From Bradyrhizobium sp. LTSP849 (GTDB lineage Bacteria; Pseudomonadota; Alphaproteobacteria; Rhizobiales; Xanthobacteraceae), in contig NZ_JYMR01000038.1 of NCBI RefSeq assembly GCF_000938255.1, forward strand, positions 162,631-226,630: DNA of 64,000 bases. The letters are read 5' to 3'. Below the pieces are notes generated by a model. It had not been told where the DNA came from, ran no database searches, and was given only the letters and a program-made list of their open reading frames with translations. The stretch's first letter is position 1. Each line of letters starts with the position of its first letter. Position numbers and translations under genes: made by a program. Shown here in pieces: positions 57,005-64,000 of the stretch.

Positions 57005-58222
57005 ATGAACGTGCGTGAAGCGGTTCTTACTGTCGACGAAACGCAGACAAGCCTCCTCGAGCAGGGCCCCTCTTTGATCGAGCGCGCAGCTCGCACCGCC
57101 ACGGTGGCGGCAATCGACTCCGAGGGTGTCGATCGCGACGCCCGCTTCCCCCACAAGGCTTTCGACACCGCCCGTGAGCAAAAACTGCTCGGGGTCATGA
57201 TCCCGGTCGAGTTCGGCGGCCTAGGCGCCTCGATCCACGACGTCACCGACATCTGCTATACGCTCGGCCGCGCCTGCGCCTCCACGGCGATGATCTACGC
57301 GATGCATACGACCAAGGTCGCCTGCGTGATCCGCCACGGCCATGGCATCCCCTGGATGGAAACCATGATGCGCCGGGTCGCCCGCGACCAATGGCTGCTC
57401 GCATCCTCCACCACCGAAGGCCAGAACGGCGGCAACATCCGCGCCAGTGCCGCGGCCGTCGACAACGCCGGCGATACCGTTTCGCTGGTGCGCGACGCCA
57501 CCGTGATCTCCTACGGCGCCGAGGCCGACGGCCTCGTCACCATCGCCCGCCGCGCCACCGATGCCACCGCCTCGGACCAGGTGCTGCTGGCGCTCGCCAA
57601 GGATGATTATTCGCTGAAGCGGACGCTAGGTTGGGAAACGCTTGGCATGCGCGGCACCTGCTCGACCGGTTTCGAGCTCAGGGTCGATTGCCCCGCCGAC
57701 CGCGTCTTTCCGGAGTCCTACGACAAGATCCACGCCCAGACCATGACGCCGTTCGCGCATCTGTGCTGGTCCTCGGCCTGGGCCGGCATCGCCGCCGCCG
57801 CCGTAACGCGCGCGCAGGCCTTCGTCCGCAAGGCGGCCCGCAGCTCCGGCGGGCAAATGCCGCCGGCCGCGGCGCACTTCACCGCCGCAAAAATGTCGCT
57901 GGCAAAGCTGCGCGCCCTGATATCAGCCAATCTCGACGCCTTCGCCCGCGCCGAACATGACGAGCGTGCGCTGGGCTCGCTCGACTTCCAGTCCTCGATC
58001 ACGCTGTTGAAGGTGCAAGCCTCCGAGCTCGCGGTCGAGACCGTGATGCATGCGATGCGCACCACCGGCCTCGCCGGTTACCGCAACGATGGCGAATTCA
58101 CCATGGGCCGCCACCTCCGCGACGTACTGTCATCGCCGATCATGATCAACAACGACCGCATTCTGGCCAACGCCGCGACATCGACGTTGATGAGCGGCAT
58201 TCCGGCAAGCCTTCGAGACTGA
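57005..58222 (+). CDS. Acyl-CoA dehydrogenase-like flavoprotein of the aminoacyl carrier cluster
   Basis: FAD-binding acyl-CoA dehydrogenase fold, 405 residues. The N-terminal helical domain has PHKAFDTAREQKLLGVMIP and EFGGLGASIHDVTDICYTLG. The beta domain has WLLASSTTEGQNGGNIRASA. The C-terminus reads GEFTMGRHLRDVLSSPIMIN, where the usual IYEGT catalytic-glutamate segment is missing. GGAGG precedes ATG 57005. Next to an aminoacyl carrier protein it may oxidise a carrier-bound aminoacyl group, as prolyl-carrier dehydrogenases do (inference), or act as a flavin hydroxylase. Confidence 0.85.
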   Translation: MNVREAVLTVDETQTSLLEQGPSLIERAARTATVAAIDSEGVDRDARFPHKAFDTAREQKLLGVMIPVEFGGLGASIHDVTDICYTLGRACASTAMIYAMHTTKVACVIRHGHGIPWMETMMRRVARDQWLLASSTTEGQNGGNIRASAAAVDNAGDTVSLVRDATVISYGAEADGLVTIARRATDATASDQVLLALAKDDYSLKRTLGWETLGMRGTCSTGFELRVDCPADRVFPESYDKIHAQTMTPFAHLCWSSAWAGIAAAAVTRAQAFVRKAARSSGGQMPPAAAHFTAAKMSLAKLRALISANLDAFARAEHDERALGSLDFQSSITLLKVQASELAVETVMHAMRTTGLAGYRNDGEFTMGRHLRDVLSSPIMINNDRILANAATSTLMSGIPASLRD

Positions 58223-58275
58223 CAAGTCTTCGCGACCAACAAGCCTTTGCGACTGACGTGCCTTCGACCAACAAG
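58211..58275. repeat. Four imperfect 17-bp tandem repeats at the flavoprotein 3' end
   Basis: Units beginning CTTCGAGACTGACAAG, CTTCGCGACCAACAAG, CTTTGCGACTGACGTG and CTTCGACCAACAAG run from inside the coding region across the stop codon (58220-58222) toward the ligase gene. Confidence 0.85.
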
Positions 58276-58303
58276 AATAATTTCAGATAGCAGGAAGTCG
58301 AAC

Positions 58304-59284
58304 ATGAACATTGCTGTTCTCCCCAACTCGCCTGACACCGCGCCGCAGGCCGCCGATCCGCTCGATCATCTCGCCGACGCGCTGTTTCATCCTATGGGCT
58401 CGGACGGCGTCTATGCCCGCACCGCACTTTATGAGGGCGTCGTCGAGCGGCTCGCCGCGCTGATCACCAGCAATCGCGAAGCCGGCACCGAGGTGATGCG
58501 CTTCCCGCCGGTGATGAGCCGCGCCCAGTTGGAGAAATCCGGCTATCTCAAGAGCTTTCCGAACCTGCTCGGCTGCGTCTGCGGCCTGCACGGCACCGAG
58601 CGCGAGATCAACGCCGCGGTGAGCCGTTTCGACGCTGGCGGCGACTGGACCAGTTCGCTGTCGCCGGCCGATCTCGTGCTGTCGCCGGCCGCCTGCTATC
58701 CCGTCTACCCGATCGCGGCGAGCCGCGGGCAGCTGCCGAAGGGTGGCCTGCGCTTCGACGTCGCCGCCGACTGCTTCCGCCGCGAGCCGTCAAAGCATCT
58801 CGACCGGCTGCAATCGTTCCGGATGCGCGAATATGTCTGCATCGGCACCGCCGACGACGTCGCGGATTTCCGCGAGCGCTGGATGGTGCGCGCGCAGGCG
58901 ATCGCGACCGATCTCGGCCTGACCTTCCGCGTCGACTATGCCAGCGACCCCTTCTTCGGCCGCGTCGGCCAGATGAAGGCGGTGAGCCAGAAGCAGCAGC
59001 AGCTCAAGTTCGAGCTGCTGATCCCGCTGCGTTCGGAAGAGCAGCCGACCGCCTGCATGAGCTTCAACTATCATCGCGAACATTTCGGCACGACCTGGGG
59101 CATCCAGGACGCCAATGGCGAACCGGCCCACACCGGCTGCGTCGCCTTCGGCATGGACCGGCTTGCGGTCGCGATGTTCCACACGCACGGCACCGATCTC
59201 TCCGCCTGGCCAGCCAAGGTGCGGGACCTGCTGGGTATGCAGCCGCTAGCTCCGGCTGACGCCCACGGCGAAGGCTGGCGCTAA
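58304..59284 (+). CDS. Amino acid--[acyl-carrier-protein] ligase (class II tRNA-synthetase homologue)
   Basis: Activates an amino acid with ATP and loads it on the phosphopantetheine of a carrier protein, not on tRNA; 326 residues, the same length as B. diazoefficiens Bll0957. It is an atypical seryl-tRNA synthetase catalytic core without the tRNA-binding arm. The zinc ligands known for Bll0957, Cys131, Glu176 (FRMREYV) and Cys279 (HTGCVAFGMDR), are at the same positions. AGGAAG precedes ATG 58304. Bll0957 prefers glycine, with alanine a poor substrate, so glycine is expected here. Its partner is probably the ACP at 56376. Confidence 0.95.
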   Translation: MNIAVLPNSPDTAPQAADPLDHLADALFHPMGSDGVYARTALYEGVVERLAALITSNREAGTEVMRFPPVMSRAQLEKSGYLKSFPNLLGCVCGLHGTEREINAAVSRFDAGGDWTSSLSPADLVLSPAACYPVYPIAASRGQLPKGGLRFDVAADCFRREPSKHLDRLQSFRMREYVCIGTADDVADFRERWMVRAQAIATDLGLTFRVDYASDPFFGRVGQMKAVSQKQQQLKFELLIPLRSEEQPTACMSFNYHREHFGTTWGIQDANGEPAHTGCVAFGMDRLAVAMFHTHGTDLSAWPAKVRDLLGMQPLAPADAHGEGWR

Positions 59285-59320
59285 GATAAGAGGCCGACCA
59301 TTTCCACGGGTAAGACGAGC

Positions 59321-60196
59321 GTGATCCATACCAAGGTCCGATGCCGCGAGATTACCGAGTCCGATGTCGATGCCATCGCGGACTTGCTGACGCGTGGCTT
59401 CGTCGGCCGCTCGCGCAACTATTGGATCCAGGGCCTGCGCCGGCAGGCCTTCCGGCCGGTACCGGAAGGCTATCCGCGCTTCGGCTACATGCTCGACGAT
59501 GACGGCACGCCGGTCGGCGTGCTGCTGCTGATCTACACCACGCGGAAGGACGGCGAGGAGATCGCCATCCACTGCAACCTTTCGAGCTGGTATGTCGAGC
59601 CGGCCTACCGCAACTACGCCCCGCTGCTGACCAAGATCGCGCAGCGGCACAAGCACGTGACCTATCTCAACATCAGCCCGGCGGTATGGACCTGGCCGAT
59701 CATCGAGACGCAGGGCTTTCGCGCCTATTGCCGCGGCCTGTTCTTTTCGGTGCCGGCGCTGTCGCGCGCGCCTCGCTGGAGCAAGATCGAAGTCATCTCG
59801 CAGCATACCAAGCAGATCGAAGGCCTTTCCGAAGCCGAGACCGAACTGCTGACCCGGCATGCGCGCTACAATTGCCTGAGCCTGGTCTGCCGTACGCCGA
59901 AGGGCGCCTTCCCCTTCATCCTGCAACCGGTCCGCATCCGCCGCGGTTTCATCGCACCGCCGGCGATGCAGCTGATCTATTGCCGCAGCGCCGCCGAATA
60001 CGCCGCCTGCGCCGGTCGCATCGGCCGGCTGCTGCTGCGGCTCGGCAAGATCTCTGTCATTGTCGATTCCAACGAGCCGATCCCCGGCCTCGTCGGTATT
60101 TATACCGAGCGCCGCGGCCGCAAATATTTCAAGGGCCCGCATCGCCCACGGCTCGCCGACCTGACGGACACCGAGCTCGTGCTGTACGGGCCGTAG
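59321..60196 (+). CDS. GNAT-like acyltransferase of the aminoacyl carrier cluster
   Basis: Predicted N-acyltransferase-like protein, 291 residues, with GNAT-type features: CREITESDVDAIADLLTRGF at the N-terminus, GVLLLIYTTRKDGEEIAIHC as a central strand, then SSWYVEPAYRNYAPLLTKIA. The C-terminal half is less clear. The start is GTG 59321, 36 nt after the ligase. It could transfer the aminoacyl group from the carrier protein to an unknown acceptor (inference), but no catalytic residue can be named. Confidence 0.78.
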   Translation: MIHTKVRCREITESDVDAIADLLTRGFVGRSRNYWIQGLRRQAFRPVPEGYPRFGYMLDDDGTPVGVLLLIYTTRKDGEEIAIHCNLSSWYVEPAYRNYAPLLTKIAQRHKHVTYLNISPAVWTWPIIETQGFRAYCRGLFFSVPALSRAPRWSKIEVISQHTKQIEGLSEAETELLTRHARYNCLSLVCRTPKGAFPFILQPVRIRRGFIAPPAMQLIYCRSAAEYAACAGRIGRLLLRLGKISVIVDSNEPIPGLVGIYTERRGRKYFKGPHRPRLADLTDTELVLYGP

Positions 60197-60228
60197 GAAA
60201 TCGGCTCCGTCTTCAATCGAATCGGCTT

Positions 60229-60297
60229 GTAGCCCGCATGATCGCAGCGACATGCGGGAGCAGCTGTCCCGGATATCGCTGCGCTCATCCGGGCTAC
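60229..60297. repeat. Type D palindromic repeat (GTAGCCCG family)
   Basis: Two 30-nt inverted arms, 60229-60258 (GTAGCCCGCATGATCGCAGC...) and 60268-60297 (complement of GTAGCCCGGATGAGCGCAGC...), differ at about five positions. It lies after the acyltransferase gene. The following 160 nt to 60457 hold no gene that I can see. Confidence 0.82.
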
Positions 60298-60457
60298 GGG
60301 CCTACGTATGGCCCGGCGGCCGTTGCACGCACTCTCTCCATCAGCAGTCACCCTCCGTAAACTACGGCGCTTAAGGGAATTTTCCCGCCTCTTCGCTACC
60401 TTCGGGGTCCGAAATAGGTTGCGTTAAGCGTATTGCCCACCGAGACCCGCTGATCCC

Positions 60458-63325
60458 ATGATTTCGACCGACGACAACAAGCCTGGTGCACGCCACGAGC
60501 AGGGTCCGCAAGCCCTGGTCGCGCTGAGCCAGCTCGCGCTCGACGGCATGGAACAGGGCGTCTGTGTCTACGACGCCGACAACCGGATCGTGCTGGTCAA
60601 TCGTCGGTATATCGAGCTGTTCGAAATGTCGGCCGACATCGTCAGGATCGGAGCGCGCTACCGCGACGTGCTCGGCCACAGCGTGGTGCTTGGCAACATC
60701 CCGGCAGGTGAGGTTGACGCGCTCTACGCTTCCCGGATCGCATTGATCGCCGCCGGCAAGCCATTCCGCACCCGGCAGACGCTCGCAAGCGGCATTGTCA
60801 TCACGCTCGAGCTGAAGCCGCTTCCCGACGGCGGCTGGATGACGGTCTGCGACGATGTCAGCCGCCTCGCCCGGCTCGAGGCGGAACTGCGCGTCCAGAC
60901 CGAACGCAGCCAGCACGCGCTCGCCAACATGTCGCACGGCCTCATCATGTATGATTCCGACAGCCGCGTCGTGGTCTGCAACGAGCGCTTCCTGCACCTC
61001 TACGACCTCGACCCCGAAATCGTGAAACCGGGCATCACGCACAGCACGGCGATCGACCACTGGCTCTCGCGCGGCAATCGATCGGACATGCCGGGGGAAG
61101 AATTCCACGATGCCCGGATCAACGATGTCCGCACCAGGACGCCGAAAACCGTTCAAGTGACGCGTTACGACGGGCGAAAAATACAGGCCATCTCCCGATT
61201 CATGCCCGATGGCGGTTGGGTGACGGTGCATGAGGATGTCACCGAGCGGCTGCAATATGAAGAGACGTTGAAGCAGCAGAACGTCATTCTCGATGCCGCG
61301 CTGGAGAACATGGCGCACGGGCTCGCCTTCTACGACAGCGACATGCGCCTGCGCATCTGCAACACCACGTATCGCACGATCTACCGGCTGTCGCCGGAGG
61401 AGAGCAAGCCCGGCACACATCTCGCCGAGCTGATCGAACGATCGATGGTGAACGGCGCCTTCGCTTCGGAATACAGCCCGCGGCAGATCCTCGAGGCCGC
61501 CCGCGCCCAGATCGCCAGCCGCGACTCCTCGCCAATGCGGCGAAGCATGTCGAACAACACCGTGATTTCGGTGCGCTACTGCGCGCTGCCCGATGGCGGC
61601 TTCGTCGCCACCTACGAGGACATCACCGAACGCGAGCGCGCGGTCGAGGAGCTGAGCGAGCAATATCGCCGCTTCGACGCGGCGCTCAACAACATGAGCC
61701 AGGGCCTGTGCATGCTCGATTCGAGCCTGCACGTGATCGTCTGCAACCGCCGTTACATCGAGATGTATGGCCTGTCGCCCGAGGTGGTAAAGCCGGGTGT
61801 CTCGATGCGCGAGATCATGGAGCATAGCTGCGACCTCGGCATCCATCCGAATACGACCGCGGCCAAGCTCTATGCCGACTATGTCGAACGGCTGCGCGAG
61901 GGCGAGCACACGCTGCACCGCCATTTGAGCGACGGCCGCATCATCAAGCTCAATCACAAGCGGATGGAGCATGGCGGCTGGGTGGTCACCTATGAGGACG
62001 TCACCGAGCGCCACAAGGCCCAGGCCCGCGTCGCCCATATGGCACAGCACGATTCGCTCACCGACCTGCCCAACCGCACGCTGTTCCGTGAGAAGATGAG
62101 CGACGGGCTGAACCAGGTTGCGATCGCCGGCGGCGCCATGGCCGTGCTGTGCTTCGACCTCGACAATTTCAAGACCGTCAATGACCGCCTCGGCCATGCC
62201 GCCGGCGACCGGCTGCTGCGCTGGGTCGCAGCGCGGCTGAAGGAGAATGTCGGCGGGCACGACACCGTTGCACGTCTCGGCGGCGACGAGTTCGCCGTGC
62301 TCCAGCGCGGTCCGCAGCCGCAATCGGCCGAAAAGCTCGCGCGCCGCCTGGTCGAGATCATCGGCCGGCCGCCGCCGCTGGAAAGCCAATCGATCCATAT
62401 CGGCGTCTCCATCGGCATCGCGATCGCGCCCGATCACGGGCTCGACGCGGACGAGCTGATGAAATGCGCCGATCTCGCGCTGTACCAGGCCAAGGCCAAG
62501 GGGCGCGGCGCCTATCAGCTGTTCGAGCCCGAGATGGAGGAGCAGGCGCGCAGCCGGCACGCGCTGGAGCATGATCTGCGCAGCGCGCTGGGAGCCAACG
62601 AATTCCATCTGGTGTTCCAGCCGCAAGTGCGGCTGGACGCAACCGAGCTCACCGGTTTCGAAGCGCTATTGCGCTGGAAGCATCCGTCGCGCGGTCTGGT
62701 CTCACCGGCCGAATTCATTCCGATCGCCGAGGAGACCGGATTGATCGTTCCGATCGGCGAATGGGTGCTGCGTACGGCGTGCGCGACGGCGGCGTCTTGG
62801 CCGAACCTTACGATCGCGGTCAATCTGTCGCCGGTGCAGTTCCGCTCCCGCGGGCTGGTGGCGATGGTCACGAGCGCGCTCGCCGAGGCCGGCCTGCCGC
62901 CGCAACGGCTCGAGCTCGAGGTCACAGAGACCGCACTGCTCGACGACAGCGAGGCGACGATCGAGATCCTGCATCAGCTTCGCGCGCTGGGCGTACGCGT
63001 CAGCCTCGACGATTTCGGCGTCGGCTATTCCTCGCTGAGCTATCTGCGCAAATTTCCGTTCGATCGCATCAAGATCGATCGCTCCTTTGTCGGCACGCTC
63101 GGCGAAAGCCCGGAAAGCATCGCCATCGTCCGCACCATCGCAAGCCTCGGCGCAGTGCTCGGCGTCGAAACCACGGCGGAGGGCGTCGAGACGATCGAGC
63201 AGCTCGACTTCGTACGCGAATGCGGCTGCACCGCGGTGCAGGGCTATTATTTCGGCAGACCGTGCCCGGCGGCGGAGGTCGGGCACGCGATCGAGCGGCT
63301 CAGCACGGTCCGACGGGTAGCTTGA
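60458..63325 (+). CDS. Four-PAS GGDEF-EAL protein (cyclic di-GMP turnover)
   Basis: Cytosolic sensor of 955 residues without transmembrane helices. Four PAS_7-type repeats come first, each opening like LDGMEQGVCVYDADNRIVLV, at about residues 21, 148, 282 and 407. The GGDEF domain has an intact GGDEF at 608-612, and the EAL domain has EALLRW from residue 735, with DDFGVGYSSLSYL and KIDRSFV downstream. Both cyclase and phosphodiesterase motifs look functional. It may report redox or ligand state into cyclic di-GMP. It stands alone after the aminoacyl cluster. Confidence 0.95.
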   Translation: MISTDDNKPGARHEQGPQALVALSQLALDGMEQGVCVYDADNRIVLVNRRYIELFEMSADIVRIGARYRDVLGHSVVLGNIPAGEVDALYASRIALIAAGKPFRTRQTLASGIVITLELKPLPDGGWMTVCDDVSRLARLEAELRVQTERSQHALANMSHGLIMYDSDSRVVVCNERFLHLYDLDPEIVKPGITHSTAIDHWLSRGNRSDMPGEEFHDARINDVRTRTPKTVQVTRYDGRKIQAISRFMPDGGWVTVHEDVTERLQYEETLKQQNVILDAALENMAHGLAFYDSDMRLRICNTTYRTIYRLSPEESKPGTHLAELIERSMVNGAFASEYSPRQILEAARAQIASRDSSPMRRSMSNNTVISVRYCALPDGGFVATYEDITERERAVEELSEQYRRFDAALNNMSQGLCMLDSSLHVIVCNRRYIEMYGLSPEVVKPGVSMREIMEHSCDLGIHPNTTAAKLYADYVERLREGEHTLHRHLSDGRIIKLNHKRMEHGGWVVTYEDVTERHKAQARVAHMAQHDSLTDLPNRTLFREKMSDGLNQVAIAGGAMAVLCFDLDNFKTVNDRLGHAAGDRLLRWVAARLKENVGGHDTVARLGGDEFAVLQRGPQPQSAEKLARRLVEIIGRPPPLESQSIHIGVSIGIAIAPDHGLDADELMKCADLALYQAKAKGRGAYQLFEPEMEEQARSRHALEHDLRSALGANEFHLVFQPQVRLDATELTGFEALLRWKHPSRGLVSPAEFIPIAEETGLIVPIGEWVLRTACATAASWPNLTIAVNLSPVQFRSRGLVAMVTSALAEAGLPPQRLELEVTETALLDDSEATIEILHQLRALGVRVSLDDFGVGYSSLSYLRKFPFDRIKIDRSFVGTLGESPESIAIVRTIASLGAVLGVETTAEGVETIEQLDFVRECGCTAVQGYYFGRPCPAAEVGHAIERLSTVRRVA

Positions 63326-63470
63326 GCTTCTTCCTCTCCCCTCGTGAATTTCCGCGAAAACAACCCCATGCACAGTAGAAGGGGGATTGATTTCAAAAGA
63401 GAAATTCGTGGAGACGCGGCTGACCTCAACCCGGGTGATGGCGAGGCCCTATCCCGCAGCAGGCAGCTTC
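63326..63470. other. Gene-free stretch after the GGDEF-EAL gene
   Basis: This is the first part of a 444-nt stretch without a protein gene. It has no convincing ORF, terminator or promoter. A type B repeat follows, then the IS110 leader. Confidence 0.5.
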
Positions 63471-63559
63471 GTAGGGTGGGCAAAGGCGCCTTGCGCCGTG
63501 CCCACCATCGTACCTCGAATGCAACAGCAATGGTGGGCACGCTTCGCTTTGCCCACCCT
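63471..63559. repeat. Type B palindromic repeat, altered 3' end
   Basis: Starts GTAGGGTGGGCAAAGGCGCC, with inner arms GTGCCCACCAT/ATGGTGGGCAC. The right outer arm ends GCCCACCCTTG instead of GCCCACCCTAC as in the copies at 17790 and 54005. The altered end lies close to the IS110 element. Confidence 0.85.
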
Positions 63560-63585
63560 TGTATTAGCGCGCCGGATTAGAATGG

Positions 63586-63769
63586 CCTCGTTCCGTGAGG
63601 AATGGCCCAGCCCGGGTGGCCGCCCGAGCTGGGCCGCCGATCGATCGGATCGATGCCCACCGAAGCCTTGAGGGCTGCGTTTCGTAGCAAGATCGCGGTC
63701 GGCACTTCATCGGGACCCGCATGGTTGAACGAACTTCAGGTTCGCATTCACAAGGGAGGGTCGAGGAAG
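63586..63769 (+). ncRNA. Candidate bridge RNA leader of the IS110 element
   Basis: The leader of the transposase gene is strongly foldable. GGCCCAGC/GCTGGGCC (63604-63611 with 63628-63635) encloses a GC-rich inner hairpin, CCTC/GAGG forms a stem at 63586-63600, and ATCGATCGGATCGAT follows. IS110-group elements encode a bridge RNA between the left end and the transposase. No target- or donor-guide loops were verified. Confidence 0.4.
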
Positions 63770-64000
63770 ATGGCCAAGCGTATCATGATCTGTGCCGGGA
63801 TCGATACCGGCAAACACAAGCTCGATGTGGCGCTCGATGGCAGTTCCGAGCGGATCCAGGTCGAGAACACACCGGAAGGCTACACGGAGCTGCTGGAATG
63901 GCTGCAACGCCACAAGGTCAAGCGGGTTGGGATCGAGGCGAGCGGCGGCTATGAGCAGGCGGTGGTTGCCGAACTGCGACGCAAGCGGCTTGTGGTCGTC
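63770..64000 (+). CDS. IS110-family transposase, N-terminal 77 codons
   Basis: Recombinase of the DEDD type. The RuvC-like domain starts MAKRIMICAGIDTGKHKLDV with the first catalytic acid at Asp12; the second is Glu56 in VGIEASGGYE. ATG 63770 follows GGGAGGGTCGAGGAAG. The frame is open to the window end, with the remaining acid residues and the C-terminal serine domain outside. No frameshift is seen in the visible part. Confidence 0.9.
   Translation, partial: MAKRIMICAGIDTGKHKLDVALDGSSERIQVENTPEGYTELLEWLQRHKVKRVGIEASGGYEQAVVAELRRKRLVVV

Larger units (their letters stand above)
63580..64000 (+). mobile_element. IS110-family insertion sequence, left part
   Basis: A transposase N-terminus with its leader; the right part is outside the window. 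IS110 elements lack conventional terminal inverted repeats, so the left boundary is approximate and was not identified from the sequence. Confidence 0.55.

Noticed and set aside
58304..59284. Seryl-tRNA synthetase
   Set aside because: The tRNA-binding coiled-coil arm is missing and the length and zinc ligands match amino acid:[carrier protein] ligases, which do not charge tRNA.
60371..62626. 751-codon open frame opposite the GGDEF-EAL gene
   Set aside because: Shadow frame; all conserved motifs are on the plus strand.

Overview
The window looks like chromosome of a Bradyrhizobium-type alphaproteobacterium. It is GC-rich, carries several intergenic palindrome families of the kind common in these genomes, and encodes a close homologue of the B. 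diazoefficiens amino acid:[carrier protein] ligase together with an FmdA/AmiE/Urt amide locus. I saw no rRNA, tRNA or CRISPR array. Gene density is high; most apparent ORFs opposite real genes are GC-driven shadows.

Layout. 1-4.3 kb: an RND efflux pump (permease cut by the window edge, plus its lipoprotein adaptor). 4.5-13 kb (+): an iron-type alcohol dehydrogenase/maleylacetate reductase-like enzyme, an acyl-CoA ligase and a five-gene dipeptide-type ABC importer. 13-22 kb (-): a biotin-dependent acyl-CoA carboxylase pair, a BKACE-family cleavage enzyme, an AraC regulator, a GST and two acyl-CoA dehydrogenases. 22.2-25 kb (+): another acyl-CoA ligase and an orphan Liv-type binding protein. 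Together 4.5-25 kb reads as uptake, CoA activation, dehydrogenation and carboxylation of an unidentified carboxylic acid.

25-38 kb is mixed: a glycosyltransferase, an XRE regulator divergent from a VIT/VWA surface protein that ends in a C-terminal LPKTA sortase signal, its dedicated Gram-negative sortase, a second glycosyltransferase, an ADP-forming acyl-CoA synthetase, a lone MCE-domain protein and a large autotransporter.

38.4-50.7 kb is an amide-nitrogen locus. urtABCDE-like transporter genes, formamidase (fmdA), an FmdB-type zinc ribbon and aliphatic amidase (amiE) lie on the minus strand. They diverge from a 1123-residue protein that fuses an NCS1-type permease, a nine-cysteine cluster, a histidine kinase and a receiver, followed by a LuxR-type response regulator. 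A good sigma-54 promoter and a symmetrical operator-like element sit between the two units, which suggests that nitrogen-controlled signalling regulates amide uptake and hydrolysis.

50.8-56.1 kb: a Baeyer-Villiger-type monooxygenase, a trypsin-like protease with no propeptide, a HAD hydrolase, and methionine-salvage mtnP-mtnA. 56.4-60.2 kb: an unusual cluster of carrier protein, acyl-CoA-dehydrogenase-like flavoprotein, tRNA-synthetase-like amino acid:[carrier protein] ligase and an acyltransferase-like protein, probably an aminoacyl-thioester pathway of unknown product. 60.5-63.3 kb: a four-PAS GGDEF-EAL protein. The window ends in the first 77 codons of an IS110-family transposase, preceded by a structured leader that may hold a bridge RNA.
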